DNA of 64,000 nucleotides from JALORV01 sp963703945 (GTDB lineage Bacteria; Pseudomonadota; Gammaproteobacteria; Burkholderiales; Burkholderiaceae_F). The DNA lies in NCBI GenBank assembly GCA_963703945.1, contig CAVPGM010000025.1:234976-298975 (forward strand). Direction: 5' to 3'. The translations under genes and the position numbers were made by a program. The stretch's first letter is position 1, and each line of letters starts with the position of its first letter. This document shows, piece after piece, positions 28,373 through 38,358 of the stretch. The notes under the pieces were generated by a model, which made no database searches, was not told where the DNA came from, and was given only the letters and a program-made list of their open reading frames with translations.

Positions 28373-29622
28373 ATGGCCAAGTCGTACCCGCCGCTGAAGC
28401 TGCACGTGCCCGAGTCGGCCGAACGACCGGGGCGCGAGACCGATTTTTCCTACCTGCACCTGTCGCGCGCCGGCGAGACACGCCGCCCGCCGATCGAATC
28501 GCTGCCCGTCGGAGACCAGCGACCTCGCCTACGGGCTGGTCCGCGTGCTCGACGACGACGGTCGCGCGGTCGGGCCCTGGGTGCCCGACGTGCAACCGCA
28601 GCTGCTGCTCGACGGCCTGCGCGCGATGATGACGGACGCGCGTCTTCGACGCGCGCATGCTGATCGCGCAGCGGCAGAAGAAGATCTCGTTCTACATGCA
28701 GTGCCTGGGCGAGGAGGCGATCGCGCGTCGCGCCAGGCGCTGGCGCTCGAGCCCGGCGACATGTGCTTCCCGACCTACCGCCAGCAGGGCCTGCTGATCG
28801 CGCGCGGCTATCCGCTGGTCGAGATGATGTGCCAGCTGTTCTCCAACGAGCGCGACCCGCTGAAGGGCCGCCAGCTGCCGGTGATGTACTCGTCAAGCGC
28901 GCACGGCTTCTTCTCGATCTCGCGGCAACCTCGCCACGCAGTTCATCCAGGCGGTCGGCTGGGCCATGGCCTCGGCGATCAAGGGCGACACGCAGATCGC
29001 CGTCGGCCTGGATCGGCGACGGCGTCCACCGCCGAGGCCGACTTCCACACCGCGCTGACCTTCGCCGCACGTCTACCGCGCGCCGGTGATCCTCAACGTC
29101 GTCAACAACCAGTGGGCGATCTCGACCTTCCAGGCCATCGCCGGCGGCGAGGCGACCACCTTCGCCGCGCGCGGCGTCGGCTGCGGCATCGCGTCGCTGC
29201 GCGTCGACGGCAACGACTTCCTCGCCGTGCTACGCGGCGTCGCACTGGGCGGCCGAGCGCGCGCGCCGCAACCTCGGGCCGACGCTGATCGAGTGGGTCA
29301 CCTACCGCGCCGGCGCGCACTCGACCTCGGACGACCCGTCCAAGTACCGCCCGGCCGACGACTGGGCGCACTTCCCGCTCGGCGATCCGGTCGCGCGGCT
29401 GAAGCAGCACCTGATCGCGATCGGCGCCTGGTCGGAGCGAGGAGCACGAGCAGCTGCAGAAGGAGCTCGAGGCCGAGGTGATCGCGGCGCAGAAGGAGGC
29501 CGAGAGCTACGGCACGCTGCCGACCGGCCACATGCCGAGCGCCGCGCGACGATGTTCGAGGACGTCTACAAGGACATGCCGCCGCACCTGCGCCGCCAGC
29601 GCCAGCAAGCTCGGGAGTCTGA
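28373..29622 (+). CDS. bkdAA: Branched-chain 2-oxoacid dehydrogenase E1 alpha subunit, heavily frameshifted
   Basis: The E1 component decarboxylates 2-oxo acids from Val, Leu and Ile with thiamine diphosphate. After frame correction the protein follows Pseudomonas BkdA1 closely: LKLHVPESAERPGRETDFSY at the start, MCFPTYRQQGLLIARGYPLV, LFSNERDPLKGRQLPVMYSS, the ThDP site around IKGDTQIAVAWIGDG with later NVVNNQWAISTFQAI, GVGCGIASLRVDGNDFLAV, and the phosphorylation-loop-like HSTSDDPSKYRPADDW. About ten frame breaks are present, including extra bases near 28925, 29010, 29023, 29069 and 29232. Length after correction is about 410 residues, as expected. AAGGAG precedes the ATG at 28373. Identity is firm; whether the copy works depends on read quality. 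Confidence 0.88.
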
Positions 29623-29624
29623 CC

Positions 29625-30649
29625 ATGGCGCACGATGACGATGATCCAGGCGCTCCGCTCGGCGATGGACGTGATGCTCGAGCGCGACGACAACGTCGTG
29701 GTGTTCGGCGAGGACGTCGGCTACTTCGGCGGCGTGTTCCGCTGCACCGAAGGCCTGCAGGCGAAGTACGGCACGCTCGCGCGTGTTCGACACGCCGATC
29801 ACCGAGGGCGGCATCGTCGGCACCGCCGTCGGCATGGCCGCCTACGGCCTGCGCCCGGTGGTCGAGATCCAGTTCGCCGACTACTTCTATCCGGCGCTAC
29901 GACCAGATCGTCTCCGAGGCGGCGCGCCTGCGCTACCGCTCGGCCGGCGACTTCACCGCGCCGATCGACGATCCGCATGCCCTGCGGCGGCGGCATCTAC
30001 GGCGGGCAGACGCACAGCCAGAGCCCGGAGGCGCTGTTCACGCACGTCTGCGGCCTGCGCACGGTGATGCCGTCGCAACCCCTACGACGCCAAGGGCCTG
30101 CTGATCGCGGCGATCGAGTACGACGATCCGGTGATCTTCCTCGAGCCGAAGCGCCTCTACAACGGCCCGTTCGACGGCCACCACGACCGGCCGGTGGTGC
30201 CGTGGTCCAAGCACCCGCTGGGCGAGGTGCCCGAGGGCCACTACACGGTGCCGCTCGGAATCGGCCGCGGTGTTCCGGCCCGGCGACGACGCTGACCGTG
30301 CTCACCTACGGCACGATGGTCTTCGTCGCCGAGGCGGCGGCGCGGCGAGACCGGCATCGACGCCGAGATCATCGACCTGCGCAGCCTGTGGCCGCTCGAC
30401 CTCGACGACGATCGTCGCCTCGGTGAAGAAGACCGGCCGCTGCGTGATCGTGCACGAGGCGACGCGCACCAGCGGCTTCGGCGCCGAGCTCGCCGCGCTG
30501 GTGCAGGAGCACTGCTTCTATCACCTCGAGGCGCCGATCGAGCGCGTGACCGGCTGGGACACGCCGTATCCGCATGCGCAGGAGTGGGCCTACTTCCCCG
30601 GGCCCGACTCGCGTCGGCGCGGCGTTGCAAGCGCGCGATGGAGGCCTGA
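29625..30649 (+). CDS. bkdAB: Branched-chain 2-oxoacid dehydrogenase E1 beta subunit, frameshifted
   Basis: The start at 29625 lies 2 bp after the bkdAA stop. One extra C in the third codon (gcg-c-acg) hides the start; without it the protein begins MATMTMIQALRSAMDVMLER. Later matches are VVVFGEDVGYFGGVFRCTEG, GIVGTAVGMAAYGLRPVVEI, the very conserved MPCGGGIYGGQTHSQSPEAL segment, DDPVIFLEPKRLYNGPFDGH, LTVLTYGTMVFVAEAAA and HEATRTSGFGAELAALVQEH, ending GAALKRAMEA. These are hallmarks of BkdA2. Frame breaks occur about every 100-200 bp. It forms the alpha2beta2 E1 with the upstream product. Confidence 0.88.
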
Positions 30650-30650
30650 C

Positions 30651-31977
30651 ATGGGACATGCACGTCGATCAAGATGCCGGACATCGGCGAAGGCATCGCC
30701 GAGGTCGAGCTGGTCGCGTGGCACGTCGCAGCCGGGCGACGCCGTGCGCCGAGGACCAGACGCTCGCCGACGTGATGACCGACAAGGCGACGGTCGAGAT
30801 CCCGTCGCCGGTCGCCGGCACGGTGCTCGCGCTCGGCGGCAAGGTCGGCGAGGTGCTCGCGGTCGGCACCGAGCTGATCCGCCTCGAGGTCGACGGCGCG
30901 GGCAACGTCGGAGCGGCGCGCGCCGGCGCGTCACGCCGCGCCGGCGCCCACTGCGCCGGTACCGGCGCGCCGCGCCGGCGCCGCGCGCCGCGCCGGCACC
31001 CTCGCCGACGGCTCAGCCGGCGGCTCGCCGCGACCGGCCGCGCCGCGCGCCGCACCGGCGGCGCCGGCCGACTGCCGCGCGCACCGGGCGACAAGCCCGC
31101 TCGCCTCGCCGGCGGTGCGCCGCCGCGCCTGGGAGCTCGGCATCGACCTGCAGTTCGTCGCCGGCAGCGGCCCGGCCGGCCGCATCACGCACGCCGACCT
31201 CGACGCCTACGCGGCGCGTCGGCGGTCCGGCGCGACCGGCCGCGGCCGCCGCCGCGCTACGCCGAGCGCGACGACGAGGAGGCCGTCCCGGTGATCGGGC
31301 TGCGCCGCAAGATCGCGCAGAAGATGCAGGAGTCGAAGCGCCGCATCCCGCACTTCACCTACGTCGAGGAGGTCGACGTCACCGAGCTCGAGGCGCTGCG
31401 CGCGCGGCTCAACGCGCAATGCGCGGCGCGACGCGCGGCCGCCTCACGCTGCTGCCGTTCCTGATGCGCGCGATCGTGCTCGCGCGTGCGCGACGTTCCC
31501 GCAGATCAACGCGCGCTTCGACGACGAGGCCGGCATCGTCACCCGCCACGGCGCCGTGCACCTCGGCATCGCGACGCAGACCGCCGGCGGCCTGATGGTG
31601 CCGGTGGTGCGCCACGCCGAGGCGCGCGACCTGTGGTCGACGCGCGGCCGAGGTCGCGCGCCTGGCCGAGGCGGCGCGCGCGCGGCAAGGCGACGCGCGA
31701 CGAGCTCACCGGCTCGACGATCACCATCACCAGCCTCGGGCGCGCTCGGCGGCATCGTCACGACGCCGGTGATCAACCATCCGGAGGTGGCGATCGTCGG
31801 CGTCAACCGCATCGTCGAGCGGCCGGTGATGCGCGACGGCGCGGTCGTGCCGCGGCAGATGATGAACCTGTCGTCGTCGTTCGACCACCGCGTCGTCGAC
31901 GGCTGCGACGCGGCGCGAGTTCGTCCAGGCGCTGCGCGGCGCTGCTCGAATGCCCGGCGCTGCTGTTCGTCGAGTAG
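30651..31977 (+). CDS. bkdB: Dihydrolipoyl acyltransferase E2 of the branched-chain complex, frameshifted
   Basis: E2 transfers the acyl group from E1 to CoA through a swinging lipoyl arm. Seen: a lipoyl domain (KMPDIGEGIAEVELVAWHV, then DVMTDKATVEIPSPVAGTVL with the lipoyl Lys), a long Ala/Pro/Arg-rich linker, a peripheral-subunit-binding domain (AWELGIDLQFVAGSGPAGRI then THADLDAYAA), and a catalytic domain from VIGLRRKIAQKMQESKRRIP to the active-site motif SSSFDHRVVDGCDAA with His and Asp. Length after correction is about 435 residues. The start lies 1 bp after the bkdAB stop. Several frame breaks, including one at the very start, split the gene. Confidence 0.87.
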
Positions 31978-31981
31978 CGCG

Positions 31982-33401
31982 ATGAAGACCGACGCGACGA
32001 CGCTGCTGGTCATCGGCGGCGGCCCCGGCGGCTACGTCGCGGCGATCCGCGCCGGCCAGCTCGGCATCGCCGACGATGCTGGTCGAAGGCGAGCACCTCG
32101 GCGGCACCTGCCTCAACGTCGGCTGCATTCCGTCGAAGGCGCTGATCCACGCCGCCGACGAGTTCGAGCAGCGCGCGCCGCTACGCGGGCGACAACGCCG
32201 CTCGGCATCCGCGTGCAGGCGCCGACCATCGACCTCGCCAGGCCGTGCGCTGGAAGGACGGCATCGTGCGCCGGCTCACCGGCGGCGTCGCGGCGCTGCT
32301 GAAGAAGAGCGGCGTGCAGGTCGTCGACGGCTGGGCGCACATCGTCGACGGCAAGACCGTCGACGTCCGCACGCGCGCCGAGGGCGGCACGCAGACGCTG
32401 CGCATCGGCTGCGAGCACCTGCTGCTCGCCACCGGCTCGCGTGCCGGTCGCGCTGCCGTCGCTGCCGTTCGGCGGGCGCGGTGATCTCGTCGACCGAGGC
32501 GCTGTCGCCGCAGGCGCTGCCGAGGCGCCTGGTCGTCGTCGGCGCCGGCTATATCGGGCTCGAGCTCGGCATCGCCTATCGCAAGCTCGGCGCCGAGGTC
32601 ACGGTGGTCGAGGCGCTGCAGCAGCGTGCTGCCGGCGTACGACGCCGAGCTCGCGCGTCCGGTGGCGGCGTCGCTGCGCCGGCTCGGCGTCGACGTGCAT
32701 CTGGGGTGCACGGTGCGACGGCATGAACGACGAGCGGCGACGCGCGTGCGCATGCGCGATGCGCAGGGCGCGGAGTCAGCGAGTCGCCGCCGACCAGGTG
32801 CTGGTCGCGGTCGGCCGCCAGCCGCGCACCGAGGGCTGGGGCCTGGAGTCGCTGCAGCTCGACATGGCCGGCCGCTACATCACGATCGACGAGCAGTGCC
32901 GCACGCTCGATGCGCAACGTCTGGGCGATCGGCGACGTCACCGGCGAGCCGATGCTGGCGCACCGCGCGATGGCGCAGGGCGAGATGGTGGCCGAGATCA
33001 TCGGCGGCGCGACGCGGCGCTTCGAGCCGGCGGCGATCCCGGCCGTCTGCTTCACCGATCCCGGAGGTGGTGTCGGTCGGCACGGTCGCCTGACGACGCG
33101 GCCGCGGCAGGCGTCGACTGCATCCAGCGCGCAGTTCCCGTTCTCGGCCAACGGCCGCGCGATGACGCTGGAACGCAGCGACGGCTTCGTCCGCGTCGTC
33201 GCGCGTCGCGACAATCATCTGATCGTCGGCTGGCAGGCGGTCGGCCGCGGCGTGTCGGAACTCGCGGCGGCATTCGCTCAGTCGATCGAGATGGGCGCGC
33301 GGCTGGAAGACGTCGCCGGCACGATCCACGCGCACCCGACGCTCGGCGAGGCGGTGCAGGAGGCGGCGCTGCGGGCGCTCGGTCACGCGCTGCACGTCTG
33401 A
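31982..33401 (+). CDS. lpdV: Dihydrolipoyl dehydrogenase E3 of the branched-chain complex, frameshifted
   Basis: The flavoprotein reoxidises the E2 lipoyl group with NAD. Seen: FAD-binding TTLLVIGGGPGGYVAAIRAG, the redox-active disulfide motif GGTCLNVGCIPSKALIH, a second nucleotide-binding loop RLVVVGAGYIGLELGIAYRK for NAD, the FAD-contact segment AIGDVTGEPMLAHRAMAQGE, and the C-terminal interface with active-site HAHPTLGEAVQEAAL. Position directly after bkdB (4 bp gap) identifies it as the LPD-val type rather than the pyruvate-complex E3. Frame breaks lie near 32070, 32180, 32450, 32640, 32720, 32910 and 33065. Its stop is followed after 83 bp by the right copy of the GH3-tail repeat. Confidence 0.88.
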
Positions 33402-33484
33402 CGTGGTGCGGCGTCTGAAGCGATGCCGGCAGGCAGCGGACGCGTGCGGCCTCCGGTCGCGGCTCGATCGGCGTGCCTGGCGCT

Positions 33485-33549
33485 CACGCCGACCGCGCGC
33501 AGCTCATATCCTCGCGGTTGATGCTCCGAGCGTAGGCCCTGCGGGCGCA
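33485..33549 (+). repeat. 65-bp direct repeat, right copy (orphan GH3 tail)
   Basis: Same orientation as 28053-28117, with 63 of 65 positions identical. Here it is not attached to a gene: upstream is bkd-side spacer sequence and downstream the convergent otsB gene. Confidence 0.92.
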
Positions 33550-33579
33550 AGGATCGGCGTCGGCGCGCATAGGAGGAGC

Positions 33580-34419
33580 CTACCGCCTCGGCGCACCGCG
33601 ATCTGGATGCGTGCCACGCGAGCCCGCCGGATCCCTGGTTCGCATTGCGATCAGTCGATCCAGCAGGTTCGCGACATCGGACTGATCCTGGATAAAGAAT
33701 CGCGCCCGGCTGTTACGGTCCCTTTCGACGCGTACAGTGATCCAATCAGCGGGTGCCTGCTCGAAGACAGTTTCATCCGTCAGATCGTCGCCGACGAACA
33801 GCACAGCTTCCGCCGATTCGTCCGCCGCGAGGCCCGTCAGGGCTTCGAACTTGGTTCGCGCCTGTGCGGGCAGCAGGTTAAATACTAACTTGCCGCCAAT
33901 GACGCGCGGGATCGGAATCAGATCACGCGTCCAATCGGCAATGGCGCGCTCGGCGCGCTCGCGATCGCGCGCCATTCTGAAGTGCACCGACAGCGTGATG
34001 CCCTTGTCCTCGACGAAGATTCCCTCGTCGTCATGGGCATCGACCCGCGGTCGCAATTGCTCCAGCCATTGCCGGCATATCTCGCGCATCGGGTCCAAAT
34101 GGGGGTCGGTTTCATCGCGCTCCGAGCCGTGATTGCCGACGGACAAGCGCACATCGGCCGGTATCCGCGAACGAAGGTCGGAGAGGCTGCGCCCGGAAAT
34201 CACCGCCACGGGCGCCAGACGCGCGAGCTTTGCCAGTCGTGAAAAGACGCCGGTCGCCACTCGAGCCCGGTCGGGTTGCAGGACAATCGGCGCGAGCGTC
34301 CCATCAAAATCGAACGCAAGGAGCGCGTGTGGGCCCGCCAGGCTCGACAGCGCCACCTCTCCCTCGCGCGACCAAAGGTTTTTCACGTTTCTCTCAACTG
34401 GCTTCGCTGTAGTCGCCAA
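33580..34419 (-). CDS. otsB: Trehalose-6-phosphate phosphatase
   Basis: The 279-residue HAD-family enzyme dephosphorylates trehalose 6-phosphate to trehalose. Motif I is LLAFDFDGTLAPI with the nucleophile Asp37 and acid Asp39; motif II is VAVISGRSLSDL; the cap region follows (VGNHGSERDETDPHLD); motif III/IV lies in VLFVGDDLTDETVFEQ. The start at 34419 overlaps the otsA 3' end by 26 bp, so the two are cotranslated. The frame is intact, unlike that of otsA. The C-terminus has about 25 extra polar residues (TRDPAGSRGTHPDRGAPRR) compared with the core family. Confidence 0.92.
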   Translation of the reverse strand: MATTAKPVERNVKNLWSREGEVALSSLAGPHALLAFDFDGTLAPIVLQPDRARVATGVFSRLAKLARLAPVAVISGRSLSDLRSRIPADVRLSVGNHGSERDETDPHLDPMREICRQWLEQLRPRVDAHDDEGIFVEDKGITLSVHFRMARDRERAERAIADWTRDLIPIPRVIGGKLVFNLLPAQARTKFEALTGLAADESAEAVLFVGDDLTDETVFEQAPADWITVRVERDRNSRARFFIQDQSDVANLLDRLIAMRTRDPAGSRGTHPDRGAPRR

Positions 34420-36629
34420 TCCGTTCGGCGATCCTCTCTCGGCGCCGCAGGCGAGCCGCGTCCATCATCATGCGGCCGGCCCAGCGGTAGACGTTGAATT
34501 CCATCACCAACTGGCGCAGGCTGCGCATGCGCTCTCGCTGTTCCTCCTCAGGCATGCTGAGCGCTCGGTGCAGCGCCTCGGCGACCTGCTCGATGTGATA
34601 AGGATTGACGATCAGCGCTTCGTGCAGTTCATGCGCGGCGCCCGCAAACTGGCTGAGCAACAGGCAGCCGCGCTCATCATCGCGCGCCGCAACGAACTCC
34701 TTGGCGACCAGATTCATGCCGTCGTGCAGGCTCGTAACAAGGCAAACGTCGCACGACTTGTAAAGTTCATGTACCGATTCGGTATCGATGTGTTCGATGC
34801 GAAGCACAATCGGCTGCCATGAGCCCTCGGAGAACCTGGCGTTGATCTGTGCCGCGGTCGCACGTACCTCCGCCTCGAAGTGCTGGTACTCGTCGAGCGA
34901 GGATCGCGACGGGGCTGCGAACTGCATGAATGTAAACCGCCCGGCCCAGCTGGGCTTCAGTTCGAGCAGGCGTTCGACCGCGCGCATTCGCTCGATGATG
35001 CCCTTGGTGTAGTCGAGGCGGTCGAGCCCGAGCGCGAGCAGATGGTGGGGGCGATGCCGAGCGTGTTGCGTACGCGTTCGCGCGTCTCGCGTGTGGCTTC
35101 CGGCGTCTTGACGCCATCGGGCCAGGCGATCGAGATCGGGTAGCTCTCCACCTGCGTCAGATGTCCGCCAAAGGACACCGTGGAGTTCTCCTGCTCGATG
35201 CGCGCCTCGATGAAGCGGTCGACGGTCTGCAGGAAGTTGTTGCAGTGGAACCGTGTGTGAAAACCCAGAATCGTGCTGCCGAGCAGGCCGTCGATGATCT
35301 CGCCACGCCAGGGGCAGATGCCGAAGGACTCCGGGTTGGGCCAGGGGATATGCCAGAACGTGATGATCGTGGCTCGCGGCAGCATCTCGCGCACCATTCG
35401 CGGCAGCAGAGCAAAGTGGTAGTCCTGCACCAGGACCACCGGATCCTCCGATTGCACCTCCTCGACTACGGCCTTGGCGAAGAGGCGGTTCACGGTCTCG
35501 TAATGCTGCCAGTCCGACGTCCGGAACGCCGGGCGCACGTGAGCAATGTGACAGAGTGGCCAGAGGCCTTCGTTGGAAAATCCGTAGTAGTAGCCCTTCT
35601 CCTGCTCCTTGCTGAGCCAGATCCGCCGCAGTGTGTACGACGGGTCCGACGGCGGCACGAGCAGTCGGCCCGCGGAGTCCGCTGCTTCGCGATCGGCCGA
35701 GCCGCTGCCGTGCGCAATCCAGGTTCCGGAACACGCGCGCATCACCGGCTCGACCGCCGTGACCAGCCCGCTTGCGGGTCGCTGCACCTGCACGCCCCTC
35801 GGGGTACGCACATGGATGTAAGGCTCCCGGTTCGAAACCAGAACGACCTTGTCGCCCGAGAATTGTTCCTGCAGCAGACGTTTCAGGGCGCCCGGATTCC
35901 AGCGCACGGCCGCGTCATCCTGGCTACGGCGCTCGCTTTCCATGTCGCGCAACAGCGCGCGCAGGTCCCGCACCAGCGGCTGGAGCTCCGGCCGCGGATG
36001 GGCAAATGGCCGGATGACTCCTTCGCCGCGCAGCATGGCCTGCACACCGGCAACCCACCCGCGCCAGCTGAGATGAGCGACAGCTATCGTGATCAGCGCG
36101 ACGACGACGGAAAGAACCGTGAAAAGGATCAGCAGGTATCGGCGCGTGTCTTCGCTCCTGCGTCTGGCGAAACTCATGTCGTTCACGATCTGCAGGATCG
36201 CCGGCGGCTTGCCCTCCTGCTGGATCTGCACCGCCGCAACATGCACCGGGCCGGCGGGAAGGTTGAGAAGCAGTCCGGGGCCGTCGACGGCCTTGCGACT
36301 CGTTTCGCAGTCGATTTCGCGCGGAAAGTTGCGGGTGCGGATCATTACCCGACCCTCAGGGTCGCACAGACCGAGGCCGATCAGCCGCTCGTCGGCGGCC
36401 TCCCGCTCGAGTACTGCCTCGATGCGGCCGTAGGCACCGGAGGCGAGCAGGCCGCCGAGTCTGTTCATCAAGAGAACGCGCCACGAACGTGGAACGAATG
36501 TCCAGGTCGCGCGCGAACCATCGGGTCGTCAGCGAATCGACGAGCGGAACCGAAACGTAGGCGAAGCCGACCATTGCGATCAGCAATGGAACCACGAAAG
36601 CGCAGCGAGAGGCGAAGACTGCGCAGCAT
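34394..36629 (-). CDS. otsA: Trehalose-6-phosphate synthase with N-terminal membrane sensor-like domain, frameshifted
   Basis: The GT20 part, from about residue 235, joins UDP-glucose and glucose 6-phosphate. It shows KVVLVSNREPYIHVRTPRGV, VVLVQDYHFALLPRMVREML, FWHIPWPNPESFGICPWRGE, GLDRLDYTKGIIERMRAVER and VTSLHDGMNLVAKEFVAARD. Before it lies an N-terminal region absent from E. coli OtsA: a membrane helix (VVPLLIAMVGFAYVSVPLVD), about 120 residues likely periplasmic (RLIGLGLCDPEGRVMIRTRN), a second helix (YLLILFTVLSVVVALITIAV), and a HAMP-like stretch. Total is about 745 residues. The ATG at 36629 has GGAG upstream. Breaks lie near 36598 (one extra T), 36485 and 35050. The layout suggests activity tuned by an envelope signal; this is inference. 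Confidence 0.88.
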
Positions 36630-36673
36630 CGTCGAGAACGCTCCGCCGGCGCCTGCCCGCTCGCCGAGCGCGC

Positions 36674-36862
36674 TCAGAAAGCTTCGTCCCATGACCGACT
36701 CAGCCGTTTGGCACACATAATGACGAGCAGCGCGCGGAACACCGGGTCGCCGTCGAAGCGCGGCACGCACATCCAGACGACGCTCGCACTTGAATCGATC
36801 AGTGCGCCGATGCGTGAATTGCCGATGACCGCAAGTTCGAGGCTGGACTTCGATGCTGGCAT
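36674..36862 (-). pseudogene. GH15 glucoamylase/trehalase-like remnant, internally deleted
   Basis: The first 46 residues (ELAVIGNSRIGALIDSSASV then VVWMCVPRFDGDPVFRALL) match the N-terminal beta domain of bacterial GH15 proteins, which normally run about 600 residues. After PVFRALL the homology stops and sixteen unrelated residues lead to a stop. The catalytic barrel is absent. It sits in the glk-otsA interval, 10 bp after the glk stop and 44 bp before the otsA start, where an intact GH15 gene would fit an operon glk-GH15-otsA-otsB. Large internal deletion is the simplest reading. Confidence 0.75.
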
Positions 36863-36872
36863 AGGATCGCGC

Positions 36873-37931
36873 CTACGCTTCTAGTAACGGGGCCTCGACA
36901 GCACCCGCCAACAGTCGTGCCATGCCGCGTGCTGCCAGATCGTCAGTCATGACGCGATAAAGCGGGACGTCGCGCAGGTACGCGGCAAAGCGACCCTTGC
37001 TTTCGAAGCCCGGGCGCAGCTCGCCGAGGTCGAGCAGGCGACCGAGGCCGTGAACAACACCGCCGACGAAATAAACGCCGCCGAAGGCGCAGACCGCAAG
37101 ACAGAGGTCGCCGGCGAACTCCCCGAGCGTACGGACGAATGCTCGCACGGCCTCCGTGGCGGCAGGCTCGCCAGCGAGCGCGCGCGCCGCGACGTCTCCG
37201 GCTGAAGCAATCCGGTCGTCGCCGCGCACCACCGCCTCGAACAGCGAAAGACCTGAACCGCTCAGCAGTCGCTCCCAGGACGCCCGACCGTGCAGACGAA
37301 CGCCCCGGTGCTGAACGGCGATCGCGTCCTCATGCACGGCCGCTGTCATGTGGCCAGCCTCGCTCGCGAGCACTCGGACCCCATCTGGGCCCGTCAGAAT
37401 GATGGCGGCACCCAGTCCGGTACCGACTCCGATGACAAGCTTCGGTGCTGCTTCATCAACGTCACCGGGACTGACCTCCACCTCGCTGGCGTCCAGGGCT
37501 TGAATACCGGCTGCCGCAGCCACGAGATCGTTGACTAGGCACAGGCGAGTCAATCCGGCACCAGCACGGACAGTGACCGCATCGACCGACCAGTCGCGAT
37601 TGATCATCCGCAGCGTTTCCCGGCGGCTTATCGGCGACGCGACCGCGAGCATCGCCTGAGACGACTGTGAACCGCTGTCTTCTCGGTACCGTTGAATCAA
37701 TGCGGCAATGTCCGCGAATTGATCGTTCTGATACGTCCGGCGTGCGCCTCGTTCGAGCCTGCCGTCCGCCCAGCGATCGAAACGGGCATGGGTGCCGCCA
37801 ATATCGGCCACCAGCCACTCGCCTTCGGCGTGCGCCAACCGGCCGACCAGCCTCGCGAACGGCACTGCCGCGCTGCTGTCTGGTGCGGGAGCCAATAGCG
37901 GACCCTTCGAAGTTGACAACTGTGCGCCCAT
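36873..37931 (-). CDS. glk: Glucokinase (proteobacterial Glk type)
   Basis: The 352-residue enzyme phosphorylates glucose with ATP, feeding glucose 6-phosphate to OtsA and glycolysis. Seen: phosphate-1 motif WLVADIGGTHARFDRW at about residues 39-54, LRMINRDWSVDAVTVRA, LCLVNDLVAAAAGIQAL with the catalytic Asp, GVGTGLGAAIILTG, the SEAGHMTAA segment of the sugar site, and GGVYFVGGVVHGLGRLLDLG. I chose ATG 37931 for its GGAGGG site; an in-frame ATG at 37979 would add 16 residues. The N-terminus is still about 35 residues longer than in E. coli Glk. It heads the leftward glk-GH15 remnant-otsAB operon and diverges from glgB. Confidence 0.92.
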   Translation of the reverse strand: MGAQLSTSKGPLLAPAPDSSAAVPFARLVGRLAHAEGEWLVADIGGTHARFDRWADGRLERGARRTYQNDQFADIAALIQRYREDSGSQSSQAMLAVASPISRRETLRMINRDWSVDAVTVRAGAGLTRLCLVNDLVAAAAGIQALDASEVEVSPGDVDEAAPKLVIGVGTGLGAAIILTGPDGVRVLASEAGHMTAAVHEDAIAVQHRGVRLHGRASWERLLSGSGLSLFEAVVRGDDRIASAGDVAARALAGEPAATEAVRAFVRTLGEFAGDLCLAVCAFGGVYFVGGVVHGLGRLLDLGELRPGFESKGRFAAYLRDVPLYRVMTDDLAARGMARLLAGAVEAPLLEA

Positions 37932-38358
37932 GTCCACTTCACCCTCCAACCCCCAAAGTGCAAGCAAGGTATACGCCATCGCGATCCGAAAGGGCAGCGA
38001 AACGACAGATTTCGCCCCGTTCGGGAAACCATAATTGCGCCGAATGGATCGAAACGGTGCGGTGGAGGGTCCCGCTGATGCTTGCTCCGCACCGTTTCAG
38101 GTCTTCAAATTCCTTTGGCCCGCTTGGCAAATAGGGGGCGGTTTCGGATTTGGCCGCATGAGTTTTGCGCCACGCACGTATGACCCTGTAGCCTTTACGG
38201 GGGACACGCCAGCGATTAGCGGGTATTCCCTTTGCCCCAACCACCCGGCGGCACGACGGATGAGCGTCTGGGAGGCGCTTGGCCGGCCAGCCGTGCAAGC
38301 GCACGATTATCCTTCTCGATTGTCCTCCTCAATGTCGTCCGACTGACTCCTCCGGCCG
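37932..38358. promoter_or_regulatory. Divergent control region between glk and glgB operons
   Basis: The 427-bp spacer serves two long operons in opposite directions. It contains a perfect 12-bp inverted repeat (38051-38062 and 38087-38098). No gene is visible in it, and I could not identify convincing -35/-10 boxes. Confidence 0.5.
38051..38098. promoter_or_regulatory. Inverted repeat, 12-bp perfect arms
   Basis: gaaacggtgcgg at 38051-38062 is repeated as its exact reverse complement at 38087-38098, with a 24-base spacer. Such arms could bind a dimeric regulator or form a stem in the leader RNA of the glgB operon, whose first start codon is 260 bp downstream. Confidence 0.6.

Noticed and set aside
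28373..33401. Programmed frameshifting as the cause of the many breaks in the bkd genes
   Set aside because: Breaks occur every 100-200 bp at unrelated sites without slippery heptamers; sequence error is far more likely.
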